From contig NZ_JMIB01000030.1 in assembly GCF_000695255.1 (NCBI RefSeq), positions 62,001-126,000 on the forward strand: a stretch of 64,000 nucleotides of DNA. The letters run 5' to 3'. Position numbers and translations under genes: made by a program. Positions 39,849-50,953 of this stretch are shown in pieces. Position 1 is the first letter of the stretch. The number at the start of each line of letters is the position of its first letter. The notes under the pieces are model-generated. The model was not told where the DNA came from and ran no database searches. It was given only the letters and a program-made list of their open reading frames with translations. This stretch comes from Photobacterium galatheae. GTDB lineage: Bacteria > Pseudomonadota > Gammaproteobacteria > Enterobacterales > Vibrionaceae.

Positions 39849-40553
39849 TTACCCCGCGTATCCAGCAAGCAGTTGCTGCCAATCCGCAGCCTGCCAGTGA
39901 ATGCCCGCCTTATCAACCTCTTTCACAAAAGAGCGATGCAGGCGGGACAGATTGGCTTCTTTCCAATGTTCACCGTCCGCCAAACTGCACTTATCAAAAT
40001 CGATCAGCCAGATACGCTCCTCGCGATCGAGCAAAATATTATGGGCATTCAGATCGGTATGATTCACCTGACTGTCATGCATTTTTCTGATCATCGCGCC
40101 AACGGCCTGCCATTGCGCTGTCGACAACGGCCCTTGCTGCAACCGATCCACTAAATCAGTCGCATCGGGCACCTTTTCGGTGAGCAAATCTGCCCGGTAA
40201 AAAAGACCGGACTTACATACCCGGGCCGCCACCGGACGCGGTACACGAACCCCTTCTGCCACCAAGTGCTGCAACAACGTAAACTCCGCCATACTCCGGC
40301 AAGATGCCCAGTCAGAAAAACGGTACTGATCTTTCACCAGTTTACCGAACAGTCCGCCGCGGTAATAATGGCGCAAGGCCATCTCCATCTGCTGCCCCCG
40401 AACAAACCAGGTCGTTCCCCGGCCGCGGGCACTTCCCACCACTGCCTGCTGCTGCTGCCAGAAATCCGGTTCAAAACTCTGCCAGGGATCTTCTGCCAGC
40501 AAAACCGGGTCAAACATCACCCGACAGTTATCCTGCTCCCGTATTTCCATCAT
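39849..40553 (-). CDS. kdkA: Kdo kinase KdkA
   Basis: KdkA phosphorylates the single inner-core Kdo at position 4 using ATP. The 234-residue protein-kinase-like enzyme has the lysine-containing LRHYYRGGLFGKL region, the catalytic loop VNHTDLNAHNILLD and the metal-binding LIDFDKC. It converges with waaA and is divergent from the opsX-type gene, a grouping known from Haemophilus. An in-frame GTG at 40580 could add nine residues, but the ATG at 40553 is more conventional. Confidence 0.93.
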   Translation of the reverse strand: MMEIREQDNCRVMFDPVLLAEDPWQSFEPDFWQQQQAVVGSARGRGTTWFVRGQQMEMALRHYYRGGLFGKLVKDQYRFSDWASCRSMAEFTLLQHLVAEGVRVPRPVAARVCKSGLFYRADLLTEKVPDATDLVDRLQQGPLSTAQWQAVGAMIRKMHDSQVNHTDLNAHNILLDREERIWLIDFDKCSLADGEHWKEANLSRLHRSFVKEVDKAGIHWQAADWQQLLAGYAG

Positions 40554-40653
40554 CCTGTATCCCAAACGGCTGAAAAACACTATTTTATACAGGATTGCCA
40601 GCTCACGTCATACCCGAACCGGGTTCTTTGCATGACATTCACGTCGTGTCATC

Positions 40654-40697
40654 AACACTTCGTGAACACTCCGTGAACACTTCGTGGACACATTTCA
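40654..40697 (+). repeat. Four tandem 11-bp direct repeats upstream of opsX
   Basis: AACACTTCGTG (40654-40664), AACACTCCGTG (40665-40675), AACACTTCGTG (40676-40686) and a degenerate GACACATTTCA (40687-40697) lie head to tail. The period is about one DNA turn, as in binding sites of OmpR/PhoB-type regulators. The array abuts the -35 position of the promoter at 40700-40728. Confidence 0.8.
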
Positions 40698-40699
40698 CG

Positions 40700-40728
40700 C
40701 TGAATCCGGCAATCGAAATGTATATAAT
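40700..40728 (+). promoter_or_regulatory. Promoter of the opsX-waaE-GT2-coaD group
   Basis: A perfect TATAAT at 40723-40728 is 17 bases from CTGAAT at 40700-40705, a poor -35 box. This arrangement is typical of activator-dependent promoters and fits the direct repeats just upstream. Confidence 0.6.
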
Positions 40729-40767
40729 TCCAAACCACGCAAATGCATCATTTAATAAGCAGGTGTC

Positions 40768-41817
40768 ATGAGTTTATTCACTTCCGCTCCCGAGTCTCTG
40801 TGCATCCTTCGCCTGTCGGCGATTGGTGATGTCTGTAACAGTATTGCGATGGCGCAGGCAATTCAGCGACAGTGGCCCAACACGCGGCTGACCTGGATAT
40901 GCGGCAAAGTGGAAGCACGACTGCTGAAAGGGCTGCCGGGGATCCGAGTTGTTGTCTTTGACAAAAAACAGGGCTGGCAGGGTTACAAAGCTGTCTGGCA
41001 AGCGCTGGAAGGTGAACGATTTGATGCTCTGCTGCACATGCAGACCGCGATTCGGGCCAGCATTGTCAGTGTGGGGATCAAAGCGAAATATAAGCTCGGC
41101 TTTGATGCCACGCGCAGCAGCGACCTGCAACAGCTTTTCACCAATGTCAAAGTGCCTTCACCGACATCTCCCCATGTGCTGGACGGGTTTATGCAATTCG
41201 CTGCGACTTTGGGTGTCACCGACCTGACACCGAGCTGGGAGATCCCGTTATCGGAAGAAGACCACCGCTGGGCAGATCAGCATGTCTATCAGGATAACAC
41301 CCTGGTCATTGCCCCGGCAGCCAGCAAAGGCTACAAAAACTGGACCGCAGAAGGCTATGCGGCGCTGGCACGTCATGCCCACCAACAAGGGTTTGCCGTC
41401 ATTCTGGCAGGAAGCCCGGCAAAAATTGAAGTCGACTTGGGCAATGCAATTGAAAGCCAACTGGATTTTCCGGTCAATAACCTCATTGGCCAGAGCAGCC
41501 TGAAACAATTACTCGCTTTGCTGCAAAAAGCAGCCTTGGTCTGCGCGCCAGATACCGGCCCGGCACATATGGCTGTCGCGGTTGGCACCCCGGTGCTTGG
41601 CCTGTACGCACACCATAACCCGGAACGTACCGGCCCTTATTCATCCCGGGCATATGTGGTCAGCGTCTATGATGAATGCATCCGGGAAGAAACCGGCAAA
41701 TCACCGGCACAACTGCCATGGCGCAGCCGGGTGAAAGACGAACAGGCGATGCAGCGGATTCGTCCGGAGCAGGTCATTGCGATGTTTGATCGCATCACCG
41801 CGCATTCCCAGTCCTGA
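40768..41817 (+). CDS. opsX: OpsX-type LPS heptosyltransferase I (GT9)
   Basis: The 349-residue GT9 protein begins SLFTSAPESLCILRLSAIGD. It contains FDKKQGWQGYKAVW, LLHMQTAIRAS and the donor-binding APDTGPAHMAVAVGTPVLGLY segment. It resembles Haemophilus OpsX, which adds the first heptose to a phosphorylated Kdo. This fits the adjacent divergent kdkA, and no other waaC candidate lies in the window. WaaC-like function is inferred. The promoter has unusual 11-bp repeats. Confidence 0.85.
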   Translation: MSLFTSAPESLCILRLSAIGDVCNSIAMAQAIQRQWPNTRLTWICGKVEARLLKGLPGIRVVVFDKKQGWQGYKAVWQALEGERFDALLHMQTAIRASIVSVGIKAKYKLGFDATRSSDLQQLFTNVKVPSPTSPHVLDGFMQFAATLGVTDLTPSWEIPLSEEDHRWADQHVYQDNTLVIAPAASKGYKNWTAEGYAALARHAHQQGFAVILAGSPAKIEVDLGNAIESQLDFPVNNLIGQSSLKQLLALLQKAALVCAPDTGPAHMAVAVGTPVLGLYAHHNPERTGPYSSRAYVVSVYDECIREETGKSPAQLPWRSRVKDEQAMQRIRPEQVIAMFDRITAHSQS

Positions 41818-41942
41818 CCAAAAGCGATATCTTCAGTCATGAAATAGAGCCGAGGTTTTACTTTACCCGACCCGGTCGGCATAATCTTTTGCATCTGATT
41901 GAAATAACAATCATCAATTTTCATTTGAACACTGGATACGAA

Positions 41943-42724
41943 ATGGTTCCCAACACTTCCCGCACCACTTTGGGTGTGCTGATGATCATCAAAAATGAAG
42001 CCAAGCATCTGGCCGCCTGTCTGGATACGGTGGCTGGCTGGGTTGACGAAATTGTGATTGTTGATTCCGGCAGCACGGATGATTCAGAAACCATCGCCCG
42101 CCGCTATACGGATAAATTCTTCAGCTATCCAGATTGGCCTGGTTTTGGCCCGCAACGCCAGCGTGCGCAATCACACATGACCACCGACTGGGTGCTGGTA
42201 CTGGACGCTGATGAAAGGGTGACCCCAGAACTCAAAGCCGAGATTCAGGCAACCATCACGGCCAACCCGACAGGCATTGCTTACAAGCTCAATCGTCTGA
42301 GTGATGCCTTTGGCAAAACCATTCGTTATTCCGGCTGGTCGCCTGACTGGGTCATTCGCCTCTATCGCCGGGAAGAAACCCAGTACAACGATGCACTGGT
42401 TCATGAAAAAGTCGTCACAGACAACCTGACACTCAAGCCGCTGAATGGTCGACTGCTGCACTTTACTTACGATAACCTGCATCACTATATCAATAAGACC
42501 ACCAAGTATCTGAAAGCCTGGACCGATGAACGTGAAGGGCGAAAAAAAGCCGGCCTCGGAACAGCACTGCTGCATGCTTTCGCCAGCTTTTTGAAAATGT
42601 ATGTCCTCAAACGAGGTTTTCTGGATGGCCGCCACGGGTTTATTCTGGCGTGGCTAAGCATGCATTCCACATTTGTTAAATATATTGATCTCTGGCTACG
42701 GGATTATCAAAAAGAGAGAAATCA

Positions 42725-42728
<4 letters not shown>
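41943..42728 (+). CDS. waaE: WaaE/LgtF-type GT2 glucosyltransferase
   Basis: The 261-residue GT2 protein has LGVLMIIKNEAKHLAACLDT, VDSGSTDDS and the DXD-like VLDADERVTPEL, with the WaaE-type segments WSPDWVIRLYRR and ALVHEKVV. In Klebsiella and Serratia WaaE adds a beta-1,4-glucose to heptose I and its gene adjoins coaD, as here. An in-frame TTG at 41889 would add 18 residues without homology. Its stop overlaps the next ATG (ATGA). Confidence 0.85.
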
Positions 42729-43998
<1,270 letters not shown>

Positions 43999-44022
43999 TC
44001 CACCTGAATACGCGGCACCTGC

Positions 44023-45054
44023 TCAGTGTGCCGCCACTTTCCCCTGCATCGTCTGACCATAGTAGTCCAGATACCAGTCAACAAACCGTTGCACGCCCGC
44101 TTCCACACTCACCTGAGGCCGGAACCCGATCACATCAAACAAGTCTTCCGTTTCCGCGTACGTGGCATACACATCCCCAGGCTGCATCGGCATGTAGTTC
44201 TTGACCGCTTCCCGACCCAACGCGTTTTCCAGCGCCGTGATAAAGTCCATGAGTTTCACCGGCTGACCGTGCCCCAGATTATAGATCCGGTAAGGTGCCG
44301 AGCTGGTCGCTGGCGTGCCGGTTTCAACCTGCCAGTCAGGTTGAGCTGCCGGGATAACGTCCTGAATCCGAACGACACCTTCGACGATATCATCGATATA
44401 GGTAAAATCACGCAGCATGTCGCCCTGATTATAAATATCGATAGGCTGACCGGCCAGCATGGCCTCCGTGAACTTGAACAGCGCCATATCCGGCCGGCCC
44501 CAAGGGCCATAAACCGTAAAAAAGCGCAGGCCTGTGGTGGGAATGCCGTAAAGATGCGAATAAGTGTGCGCCATCAACTCATTGGCTTTCTTGGTCGCAG
44601 CATAAAGAGAGACGGGATGATCGACACGGTCAGCGGTCGAAAGCGGCAGTTTACGATTGAGACCGTAAACTGAACTGGAAGAGGCATACACCAGATGTTC
44701 AATCTGATGACGCCGGCAACCTTCCAGAATAGTCAGATGACCTGTCAGGTTGCTATCGGCATAGGTCATGGGGTTATCCAGAGAATAACGAACGCCGGCC
44801 TGTGCAGCCAGATGAATCACCCGGTCAAACCGATGGGCCAGAAATAACCGGGCGATAGCTTTCTGATCAACCAGATCACAGTCCAGTACCAACAAGGCCG
44901 GATGAGCAATCCGCTGCACCCGCGCCTGTTTGAGTCTCACATCATAATAGCTGTTAAAGTTGTCAATCCCGACCACTTCATGGCCCATGCTGCAAAGCCG
45001 CTGCGCCACAGCACTGCCAATAAAACCAGCCACACCCGTTACCAGATAGCGCAT
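44023..45054 (-). CDS. NAD-dependent epimerase, UDP-glucuronate 4-epimerase-like
   Basis: The 343-residue extended SDR protein has GVAGFIGSAVAQRL, the YDVRLKQARV region, IHLAAQAGVRYSLDNP, the catalytic YAATKKANE, and GPWGRPDMALFKFTEAMLAG. This pattern fits UDP-glucuronate/UDP-galacturonate 4-epimerases of capsule and LPS clusters. The ATG at 45054 has AAGGAG at eight bases; the ATG two codons earlier is too close. It is inserted between coaD and mutM, which are adjacent in E. coli. It would supply galacturonate for LPS. Confidence 0.85.
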   Translation of the reverse strand: MRYLVTGVAGFIGSAVAQRLCSMGHEVVGIDNFNSYYDVRLKQARVQRIAHPALLVLDCDLVDQKAIARLFLAHRFDRVIHLAAQAGVRYSLDNPMTYADSNLTGHLTILEGCRRHQIEHLVYASSSSVYGLNRKLPLSTADRVDHPVSLYAATKKANELMAHTYSHLYGIPTTGLRFFTVYGPWGRPDMALFKFTEAMLAGQPIDIYNQGDMLRDFTYIDDIVEGVVRIQDVIPAAQPDWQVETGTPATSSAPYRIYNLGHGQPVKLMDFITALENALGREAVKNYMPMQPGDVYATYAETEDLFDVIGFRPQVSVEAGVQRFVDWYLDYYGQTMQGKVAAH

Positions 45055-45111
45055 GCGCATCGCTCCTTTTCTTCCCTAAAAAGCAGAGTGAGGCGTGATG
45101 ACTTATTGAAT

Positions 45112-45924
45112 TTATAAGCGTTGGCACTCACTACAATAGACTGTAGCACGCTGCCCGATTTTGACTTCATTGAGTAACTGACCGCAGCGCGGACAAGGCT
45201 TACCTGCCTTGCCATAGACCTGCAGCTCCTGTGCAAAATACCCGGGCTTACCGTCACTCTGCTTGAAGTCTTTCAGGGTGGTGCCACCCTGAGTAATCGC
45301 TTTTTGCAACACACTTTTGATTTCATCGACCAATAAATGCAGTCGTTCCGGCGACAGCGATCCGGCTGGGGCCTGAGGATGAATCCCTGCCGAAAACAGC
45401 GATTCATTGGCATAAATATTTCCGACCCCTACCACCACCTGGTTATCCATGATGAATTGCTTAATCACCGTGCGCTTACCTTTTGCTTTATCAATGACAT
45501 AAGCCGTATTAAATCCTTCACTCAAAGGTTCCGGGCCCAATTTACTCAGCACCGGATGCTCACTGTCGTGCTCCTGCCACAGCCAGGCGCCAAAGCGACG
45601 GGGATCGTTGTATCGCAGCATTTCACCACTCGCCAGTACGACATCAACATGATCATGTTTCGCCGGCGGCACATCCGCAGGCAGAATACGTAAACTGCCA
45701 GACATGCCCAAATGGATAATGGCGAAACCCGCATCGGTTTCCAACAGCAGATACTTGGCTCTGCGACTCACCCCACGGATCGTTTGCCCTTGTAACAATT
45801 GCAATTCAGCAGGCACAGGCCAGCGCAGACTAGGATTTCTGACCGTCACTTGCGTCACGGTCTGACCGACCACATGAGGGGTGATCCCCATACGACTGAC
45901 TTCAACTTCGGGTAATTCAGGCAT
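45112..45924 (-). CDS. mutM: Formamidopyrimidine-DNA glycosylase MutM (Fpg)
   Basis: MutM removes 8-oxoguanine and ring-opened purines and nicks the abasic site. The 270-residue protein starts [11 protein letters not shown], giving the catalytic N-terminal Pro2 and Glu3. It ends with the zinc finger [24 protein letters not shown]. The reading to 46005 is an unsupported extension. Confidence 0.97.
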   Translation of the reverse strand: MPELPEVEVSRMGITPHVVGQTVTQVTVRNPSLRWPVPAELQLLQGQTIRGVSRRAKYLLLETDAGFAIIHLGMSGSLRILPADVPPAKHDHVDVVLASGEMLRYNDPRRFGAWLWQEHDSEHPVLSKLGPEPLSEGFNTAYVIDKAKGKRTVIKQFIMDNQVVVGVGNIYANESLFSAGIHPQAPAGSLSPERLHLLVDEIKSVLQKAITQGGTTLKDFKQSDGKPGYFAQELQVYGKAGKPCPRCGQLLNEVKIGQRATVYCSECQRL

Positions 45925-45956
45925 CTTTTTTCCAGATTCTCGGATGAAACAATGGC

Positions 45957-46445
45957 TCAGGTGGCAGGAAACAGATAACCGGGTTCCACCGTGATCGCCA
46001 GCCACTCTCCTGCCCAGTTCTGCAACAGCCAGAACTGAGGGAGCTGATAGACGGTCAATCGGTAGGGCTCAGCCTGATCGACCAGCCATACTTCCACACT
46101 CCGTGGCGTTGTCAGCTTATCATTCAGACGGGCAAAGGTATCCGCATCGACTTTTGTGCCGGCGATCCCGGACCAGTGCGAAACAATCACAGTCGGATCG
46201 CCGTTAATCGCTGGTTCAGACTGCCAGTTACCGGCCTGCTGGCTGAAGATAACATCTGGCAGAACCAATTTCGCGATACGGGCCTCAGGCGGCAGTAAAC
46301 GCACCAGCCCAGCCGTGCTTTGCGTCGTAGAAGATGTTTCCGGGAGCAGACGCTGCTTAAGCAGTTCAGGGAGCTGAATGATGGCGACAAAAAACAAGAC
46401 GCCAATGATAATGAAGTTGTTCCAGCCACGACGTGTCAGTTTCAT
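45957..46445 (-). CDS. Uncharacterised single-pass membrane protein
   Basis: The 162-residue protein starts [29 protein letters not shown], with one membrane helix near residues 11-26 and a short basic cytoplasmic end. The rest would be periplasmic. I recognise no domain. It lies between mutM (32 bp) and the rpmBG terminator on the same strand, and could share a transcript with mutM. I recall similar unnamed genes beside mutM in vibrios. Confidence 0.75.
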   Translation of the reverse strand: MKLTRRGWNNFIIIGVLFFVAIIQLPELLKQRLLPETSSTTQSTAGLVRLLPPEARIAKLVLPDVIFSQQAGNWQSEPAINGDPTVIVSHWSGIAGTKVDADTFARLNDKLTTPRSVEVWLVDQAEPYRLTVYQLPQFWLLQNWAGEWLAITVEPGYLFPAT

Positions 46446-46504
46446 CCTGCCTCCACCAGCATTCAATGAACCCCGATGATAATCGGGTTGCGAACTGACA
46501 GCCA

Positions 46505-46534
46505 TAAAAAAACCCAGCCTTGGCTGGGTTTTTA
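46505..46534. terminator. Terminator of the rpmBG operon
   Basis: AACCCAGCC/GGCTGGGTT around a TT loop, with an A-run to the left giving a T-run on the minus strand, lies just after rpmG. Confidence 0.88.
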
Positions 46535-46555
46535 TCAAAAAGCAAAAGAAACCAA

Positions 46556-46723
46556 TTACTTGATTTTTGCTTCTTTGTACATAACGTGCTTACGAACAAC
46601 TGGATCAAATTTCTTGATCTCAAATTTGCCTGGCATGTTACGCTTGTTTTTGTCGGTAGTGTAGAAGTGACCTGTGCCGGCAGATGATACCAGACGGATC
46701 TTCTCACGAATGCCTTTAGCCAT
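46556..46723 (-). CDS. rpmG: 50S ribosomal protein L33
   Basis: The minus strand encodes the 55-residue basic protein [20 protein letters not shown] and on to ...VMYKEAKIK, the standard length of L33 without zinc cysteines. It lies 14 bp after rpmB and is followed by a terminator, the normal rpmBG operon. Confidence 0.97.
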   Translation of the reverse strand: MAKGIREKIRLVSSAGTGHFYTTDKNKRNMPGKFEIKKFDPVVRKHVMYKEAKIK

Positions 46724-46737
46724 TGCTTAGAATCCTC

Positions 46738-46974
46738 TTAAACCTTCTCGCCGCGAGCACGCATTTCAGACAGAACGGTATCGATACCTTTCTTGTCAAT
46801 GATACGCATGCCTTTCGCAGAAAGGCGTAGTTTAACGAAGCGTTTTTCGCTTTCTACCCAGAAACGATGAGTTTGCAGGTTCGGCAGAAAACGACGCTTG
46901 GTGGCATTACGTGCGTGTGAACGGTTGTTACCCGTTACAGGACGTTTACCAGTTACTTGGCATACTCGGGACAT
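46738..46974 (-). CDS. rpmB: 50S ribosomal protein L28
   Basis: The 78-residue protein starts [20 protein letters not shown], the conserved N-terminus of L28 of the large subunit. In-frame codons to 46989 are part of the leader. It begins the rpmB-rpmG operon. Confidence 0.97.
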   Translation of the reverse strand: MSRVCQVTGKRPVTGNNRSHARNATKRRFLPNLQTHRFWVESEKRFVKLRLSAKGMRIIDKKGIDTVLSEMRARGEKV

Positions 46975-47144
46975 TACTGTCTTCTCCAAATCGTTTCAGC
47001 TCGATATCAACCGCGATTAACCGAACGCAAAAAGCATTCCATCTAACCGAAGCTATCAAAGGTCGCGCATTATACTAAGTCAAAACCAGTTGCTCAAGTC
47101 CCGAGCAGATCCTTTCTCGTCTTTTTGATCAATTTCGGCTTACT

Positions 47145-47819
47145 TTATAGCCAACCTCGTTCAGCAAAAGAAACCACTTCGCCGTCACCAACGACAAAGT
47201 GATCGAGGATCCGAATATCTACCAGGGCCAGCGCATCGCTGATCCTTTGCGTAATTCGCTGATCGGCTTGACTTGGCTCCGCCACGCCTGAGGGGTGATT
47301 ATGCGCTAAAATCAGCGCTGCTGCATTAAGTTCGAGTGATCTTTTTACAACTTCGCGCGGATACACGCTGGCCGCATCAATCGTTCCCTCAAACATCACC
47401 TCACCACTGATCACCCGATGCTGATTATCCAGAAACAACACAAAAAATGCTTCACGGTGCCGATCGCGCAGTAAGTGACTCAGATATCGCCGGGTTTGCT
47501 CCGGACTGGTCAGTGCCTCACCGCGCTGAAGCCGTTCGGTCAGATAACGCAGGCTCATCTCCAGCACCGCCTGCAACTGTACAAATTTGGCCGGGCCTAA
47601 TCCTTTATGCTGACAGAAACTTTGCAGATCGGCCGCCAGCAACGCACGCAGGGAGCCAAACGACTGTAACAACTGACCGGCCAGTTCAATGACATTCGTG
47701 CCGGGCAAACCAGTCCGGAGAAAAATCGCCAGTAATTCAGCATCAGACAATGCACTGGCCCCACGCTGCAACAACTTTTCCCTGGGCCTTGTCTCCTGAG
47801 GTAAGTGTTTCAAAGCCAT
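47145..47819 (-). CDS. radC: RadC/YicR family JAMM-domain protein
   Basis: The 224-residue protein has an N-terminal helix-hairpin-helix region ([14 protein letters not shown] and [13 protein letters not shown]). Its C-terminal MPN/JAMM domain has the metal-binding [14 protein letters not shown]. RadC was once linked to DNA repair, but the E. coli evidence was withdrawn and the function is open. The start [17 protein letters not shown] fits the family; the in-frame extension to 47945 does not. It is divergent from coaBC, as in E. coli. Confidence 0.93.
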   Translation of the reverse strand: MALKHLPQETRPREKLLQRGASALSDAELLAIFLRTGLPGTNVIELAGQLLQSFGSLRALLAADLQSFCQHKGLGPAKFVQLQAVLEMSLRYLTERLQRGEALTSPEQTRRYLSHLLRDRHREAFFVLFLDNQHRVISGEVMFEGTIDAASVYPREVVKRSLELNAAALILAHNHPSGVAEPSQADQRITQRISDALALVDIRILDHFVVGDGEVVSFAERGWL

Positions 47820-48080
47820 CCCGTTATTATCCTCTGTGCTTGTTTTGCCTAAGCAGAAGCGAGTCTCGGAAACAGCACAAAACCCGTCATCGGAAAATGC
47901 GGGGACATACACAGACTCTGTGTTCTGTTGCAAGGTACCGCTCAACTTCTGTCGAGTGATTACCCGACAAGAGCGTGATACAGCACAAACAAACGGTCAT
48001 TTTTCTCGGTACTAAAGCGATGAATCCATTCTGCTTTGGTGATATCTTGTTGCCAGTTTTTTCAGGAAGCAGGCTATCGA

Positions 48081-49292
48081 ATGAAAACACTGGCAGGAAA
48101 AAAAATACTTTTGGGGATCAGCGGCGGTATTGCAGCTTATAAGTGTGCCGACCTGACACGCAGGTTGATAGAGCGTGGCGCAGAGGTGCGTGTCGTCATG
48201 ACCCCCGCCGCCAAAGAATTCATCACACCACTCACCATGCAGGCCGTTTCAGGCAAGCCGGTGGCAGACAGCCTGCTCGACCCAGCCGCAGAAGCCTCTA
48301 TGGGCCATATTGAGCTGGCGAAATGGGCCGATTTGGTGCTGCTGGCACCCGCCTCGGCTGATCTGATCGCCCGGCTGCGTGCCGGCATGGGGAACGACCT
48401 GCTGAGCACCCTCTGTCTGGCAACCAGTGCCCCCATTGCCATCGCGCCGGCAATGAACCAGCAGATGTACCGCCAACCATCGACTCAGGAAAACCTCGCC
48501 GTCCTTGCAACCCGAGGGCATCAAATCTGGGGACCCGCCAGCGGCGAACAGGCCTGTGGCGATGTCGGGCCAGGCCGGATGCTGGAGCCGATGGCACTGG
48601 TGACTGAAATCGAAAACTTCCTTAAGCCCCGGGATCTGGCTGGTGTGCGTATCGCCATCACGGCCGGTCCGACCCGGGAAGCGCTTGACCCGGTGCGTTA
48701 TCTGACCAACCACAGTTCCGGCAAAATGGGCTTCGCCATTGCCCAGGCAGCCGCAGAGCGCGGGGCCAGCGTGACGCTGATCAGCGGCCCGGTCAGCCTG
48801 CCCACACCCGCGGGTGTCCAGCGAATCGATGTCGAAAGTGCGCTCGAAATGTATCAGGCTGCAACGGATCAGGCCCCCCTGCACGATATCTTTATTGGCT
48901 GTGCTGCCGTGGCTGATTTCCGCCCGGCTGAAATGGCTGAGCAGAAGATGAAGAAAAAGCAGGGACACGATGAACTGGTACTGACACTGGTGAAAAATCC
49001 GGATATCATCGCCGGCGTTGCTGCGATGACGGAACACCGCCCCTTCACGGTCGGGTTTGCCGCAGAGACGCAAGACGTTGCACGTTATGCCCAGGACAAG
49101 CTGCAGCGCAAAAACCTGGATCTGATCTGTGCCAATGATGTGGCGCAACAGGGACAGGGATTCAACAGTGACGCCAATGCCCTGCACCTTTACTGGCCAA
49201 AGGGTGACAAGGCGCTCCCGCTGACAGACAAAGCCTCACTGGGGCGTCAGCTGATTGATGAAATCATCCAACGCTTCCGGCAGCAAAGCTGA
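48081..49292 (+). CDS. coaBC: Bifunctional phosphopantothenoylcysteine decarboxylase/synthetase CoaBC (Dfp)
   Basis: CoaBC joins 4'-phosphopantothenate to cysteine using CTP and decarboxylates the product, two steps of coenzyme A synthesis. The 403-residue protein has an FMN-dependent CoaC domain (about 1-190) with [12 protein letters not shown], the active His76 in [18 protein letters not shown] and [10 protein letters not shown]. The CoaB domain follows from about 190, with [25 protein letters not shown]. The reading from 48036 adds 15 unsupported residues. Confidence 0.96.
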   Translation: MKTLAGKKILLGISGGIAAYKCADLTRRLIERGAEVRVVMTPAAKEFITPLTMQAVSGKPVADSLLDPAAEASMGHIELAKWADLVLLAPASADLIARLRAGMGNDLLSTLCLATSAPIAIAPAMNQQMYRQPSTQENLAVLATRGHQIWGPASGEQACGDVGPGRMLEPMALVTEIENFLKPRDLAGVRIAITAGPTREALDPVRYLTNHSSGKMGFAIAQAAAERGASVTLISGPVSLPTPAGVQRIDVESALEMYQAATDQAPLHDIFIGCAAVADFRPAEMAEQKMKKKQGHDELVLTLVKNPDIIAGVAAMTEHRPFTVGFAAETQDVARYAQDKLQRKNLDLICANDVAQQGQGFNSDANALHLYWPKGDKALPLTDKASLGRQLIDEIIQRFRQQS

Positions 49293-49352
49293 GCCGCCTC
49301 GCTCATATCACAATGTTGTCGTAAACAGACGATAAACAGCGCACTGTTTTTT

Positions 49353-49386
49353 GGCAGCCAGCTCTCAAGCTTACATTCTGGCTGCC
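49353..49386. other. Inverted repeat in the coaBC-slmA gap
   Basis: GGCAGCCAG (49353-49361) and CTGGCTGCC (49378-49386) form a perfect nine-base-pair stem with a 16-base loop. It is placed where E. coli has dut. It may end the coaBC transcript, although no T-run follows. Confidence 0.5.
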
Positions 49387-49498
49387 GATACAGGTAACAC
49401 TGCCTGATCCAGACACTTTCCATGCCCTCGGCGCATGGCTAAGATATTCTGGTTTTTCTGTCCGGACACAGTCTTCTATCGAAAAGGAACGGTTATTC

Positions 49499-50089
49499 AT
49501 GGCTGGCAATAAAAAAAACAACCGCCGCGAAGAAATCTTGCAAGCATTGGCTGAAATGCTGGAATCGAGCCAGGGCAGCCAACGCATTACCACTGCCAAA
49601 CTGGCCGCACAGGTTGGCGTTTCCGAAGCCGCGCTATATCGCCACTTTCCCAGCAAGGCCCGCATGTTTGAAGGCCTGATTGAGTTCATTGAAGACTCCA
49701 TCACCACACGGATTAACCGTATCCTGGATGACGAAAAAGACACCATGATCCGGCTGCGCATGGTGCTGCAACTGCTGTTAGTCTTTGCCGAGCGTAATCC
49801 GGGCCTGACCCGTATCATGACCGGCCATGCCCTGATGTTTGAACAGGATCGGCTGCAGTCGCGCATCAACCAGCTGTTTGAACGGATTGAAACCCAGCTC
49901 CGTCAGATCCTGCGTGAACGTAAGCTCCGTGAAGGCCGTGCTTTCCCGATCGACGAAAATATTCTCTCTGCCCAGCTACTGGGTCAGGTAGAAGGCAGCT
50001 ATAACCGCTATGTGCGCTCCAGCTTCCGTCACAAGCCGAATGATAATTTCGATGCCTACTGGGACCTGCTGACCAATCAGCTGAGCTAA
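49499..50089 (+). CDS. slmA: Nucleoid occlusion factor SlmA
   Basis: SlmA binds specific chromosomal sites and blocks FtsZ assembly over the nucleoid. The 196-residue TetR-fold protein starts [20 protein letters not shown] and has the DNA-binding [29 protein letters not shown]. It ends [11 protein letters not shown], all as in enterobacterial SlmA. It sits between coaBC and pyrE, with the terminator at 50141 shared with converging pyrE. Confidence 0.95.
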   Translation: MAGNKKNNRREEILQALAEMLESSQGSQRITTAKLAAQVGVSEAALYRHFPSKARMFEGLIEFIEDSITTRINRILDDEKDTMIRLRMVLQLLLVFAERNPGLTRIMTGHALMFEQDRLQSRINQLFERIETQLRQILRERKLREGRAFPIDENILSAQLLGQVEGSYNRYVRSSFRHKPNDNFDAYWDLLTNQLS

Positions 50090-50140
50090 CTTTCTTTCTT
50101 CTCCTTTCAGCTCTGCGAAACGCTCACCCGAACCAATCAA

Positions 50141-50168
50141 AAAGGGCTGGCATCACTGCCAGCCCTTT
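50141..50168. terminator. Bidirectional terminator between slmA and pyrE
   Basis: An 11-bp perfect stem AAAGGGCTGGC/GCCAGCCCTTT with a six-base loop. Confidence 0.85.
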
Positions 50169-50189
50169 GCTGTTCCGGTCTGAAAGAAA

Positions 50190-50831
50190 TCAGATGCCGT
50201 ACTGAGCGCGGTAAGCTTTCACCGCTTCCAGATGCGCTTCCATGCCATCCTGCTCTTCCAGATAGCTGACTACATCGCCCAGAGACACAATGGAAATCAC
50301 CGCACAACCGAAGTCACGTTGAACTTCCTGAATCGCCGACAACTCACCCTTCCCTTTTTCCTGACGGTCAATTGCCACTAACACCCCCGCCAGATCTGCA
50401 CCATTGGCCTTGATGATTTCCATCGACTCGCGAATGGCGGTGCCGGCCGTGATCACGTCATCCACCAGCATGATACGTCCTTCCAGCGGACTGCCCACCA
50501 GATTGCCGCCTTCGCCGTGGTCTTTGGCTTCTTTACGGTTAAAGCAGTACGGAGTATCGATGTCGTGGTGATCCGCCAGTGCAACGGCCGTGGTGGTCGC
50601 GATTGGAATCCCTTTATAAGCCGGGCCAAACAGCACATCAAATGCAATGCCCGAATCGGCCAGTGCTGCGGCATAAAAGCGGCCCAGACGTGCCAGATCA
50701 CGACCGGTGTTAAACAGACCGGCATTGAAAAAGTACGGGCTCTTGCGGCCTGATTTCAGGGTGAACTCACCAAACTTCAGGACGCCTTTCTCTAAAGCGA
50801 ATTCGATGAACTGACGCTGATATGCTTTCAT
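50190..50831 (-). CDS. pyrE: Orotate phosphoribosyltransferase PyrE
   Basis: PyrE makes orotidine 5'-phosphate from orotate and PRPP in pyrimidine synthesis. The 213-residue protein has [26 protein letters not shown] and the PRPP-binding [17 protein letters not shown]. It starts [14 protein letters not shown] at 50831. It is downstream of rph across a terminator-like attenuator, as in E. coli, so its expression should fall when UTP is high. Confidence 0.97.
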   Translation of the reverse strand: MKAYQRQFIEFALEKGVLKFGEFTLKSGRKSPYFFNAGLFNTGRDLARLGRFYAAALADSGIAFDVLFGPAYKGIPIATTTAVALADHHDIDTPYCFNRKEAKDHGEGGNLVGSPLEGRIMLVDDVITAGTAIRESMEIIKANGADLAGVLVAIDRQEKGKGELSAIQEVQRDFGCAVISIVSLGDVVSYLEEQDGMEAHLEAVKAYRAQYGI

Positions 50832-50913
50832 TGTTTCTCCTCGAGCGATTGGTCGCATGCTCCAGCCGAAGGAAAAGCGGCTGGCGAAATCCCGCAAAAT
50901 CTGTGTTCTGCGG

Positions 50914-50945
50914 ACAAAAAAAAGCGGCTCCAACAGGAACCGCTC
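50914..50945 (-). promoter_or_regulatory. rph-pyrE attenuator
   Basis: On the minus strand a stem AGCGGTTCC/GGAGCCGCT with one wobble and a four-base loop is followed by eight T, beginning ten bases after the rph stop. In E. coli pyrE is controlled by UTP-sensitive attenuation in which ribosomes finishing rph prevent such a terminator from forming; the geometry here is the same. Confidence 0.85.
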
Positions 50946-50953
50946 CAAAAACC

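Noticed and set aside
45957..46538. Longer start for the membrane protein beside mutM
   Set aside because: The extension runs through the rpmBG terminator; the ATG at 46445 gives a normal N-terminal membrane anchor.
49293..49498. Remnant of dut between coaBC and slmA
   Set aside because: No translated fragment with dUTPase motifs could be read in the gap.
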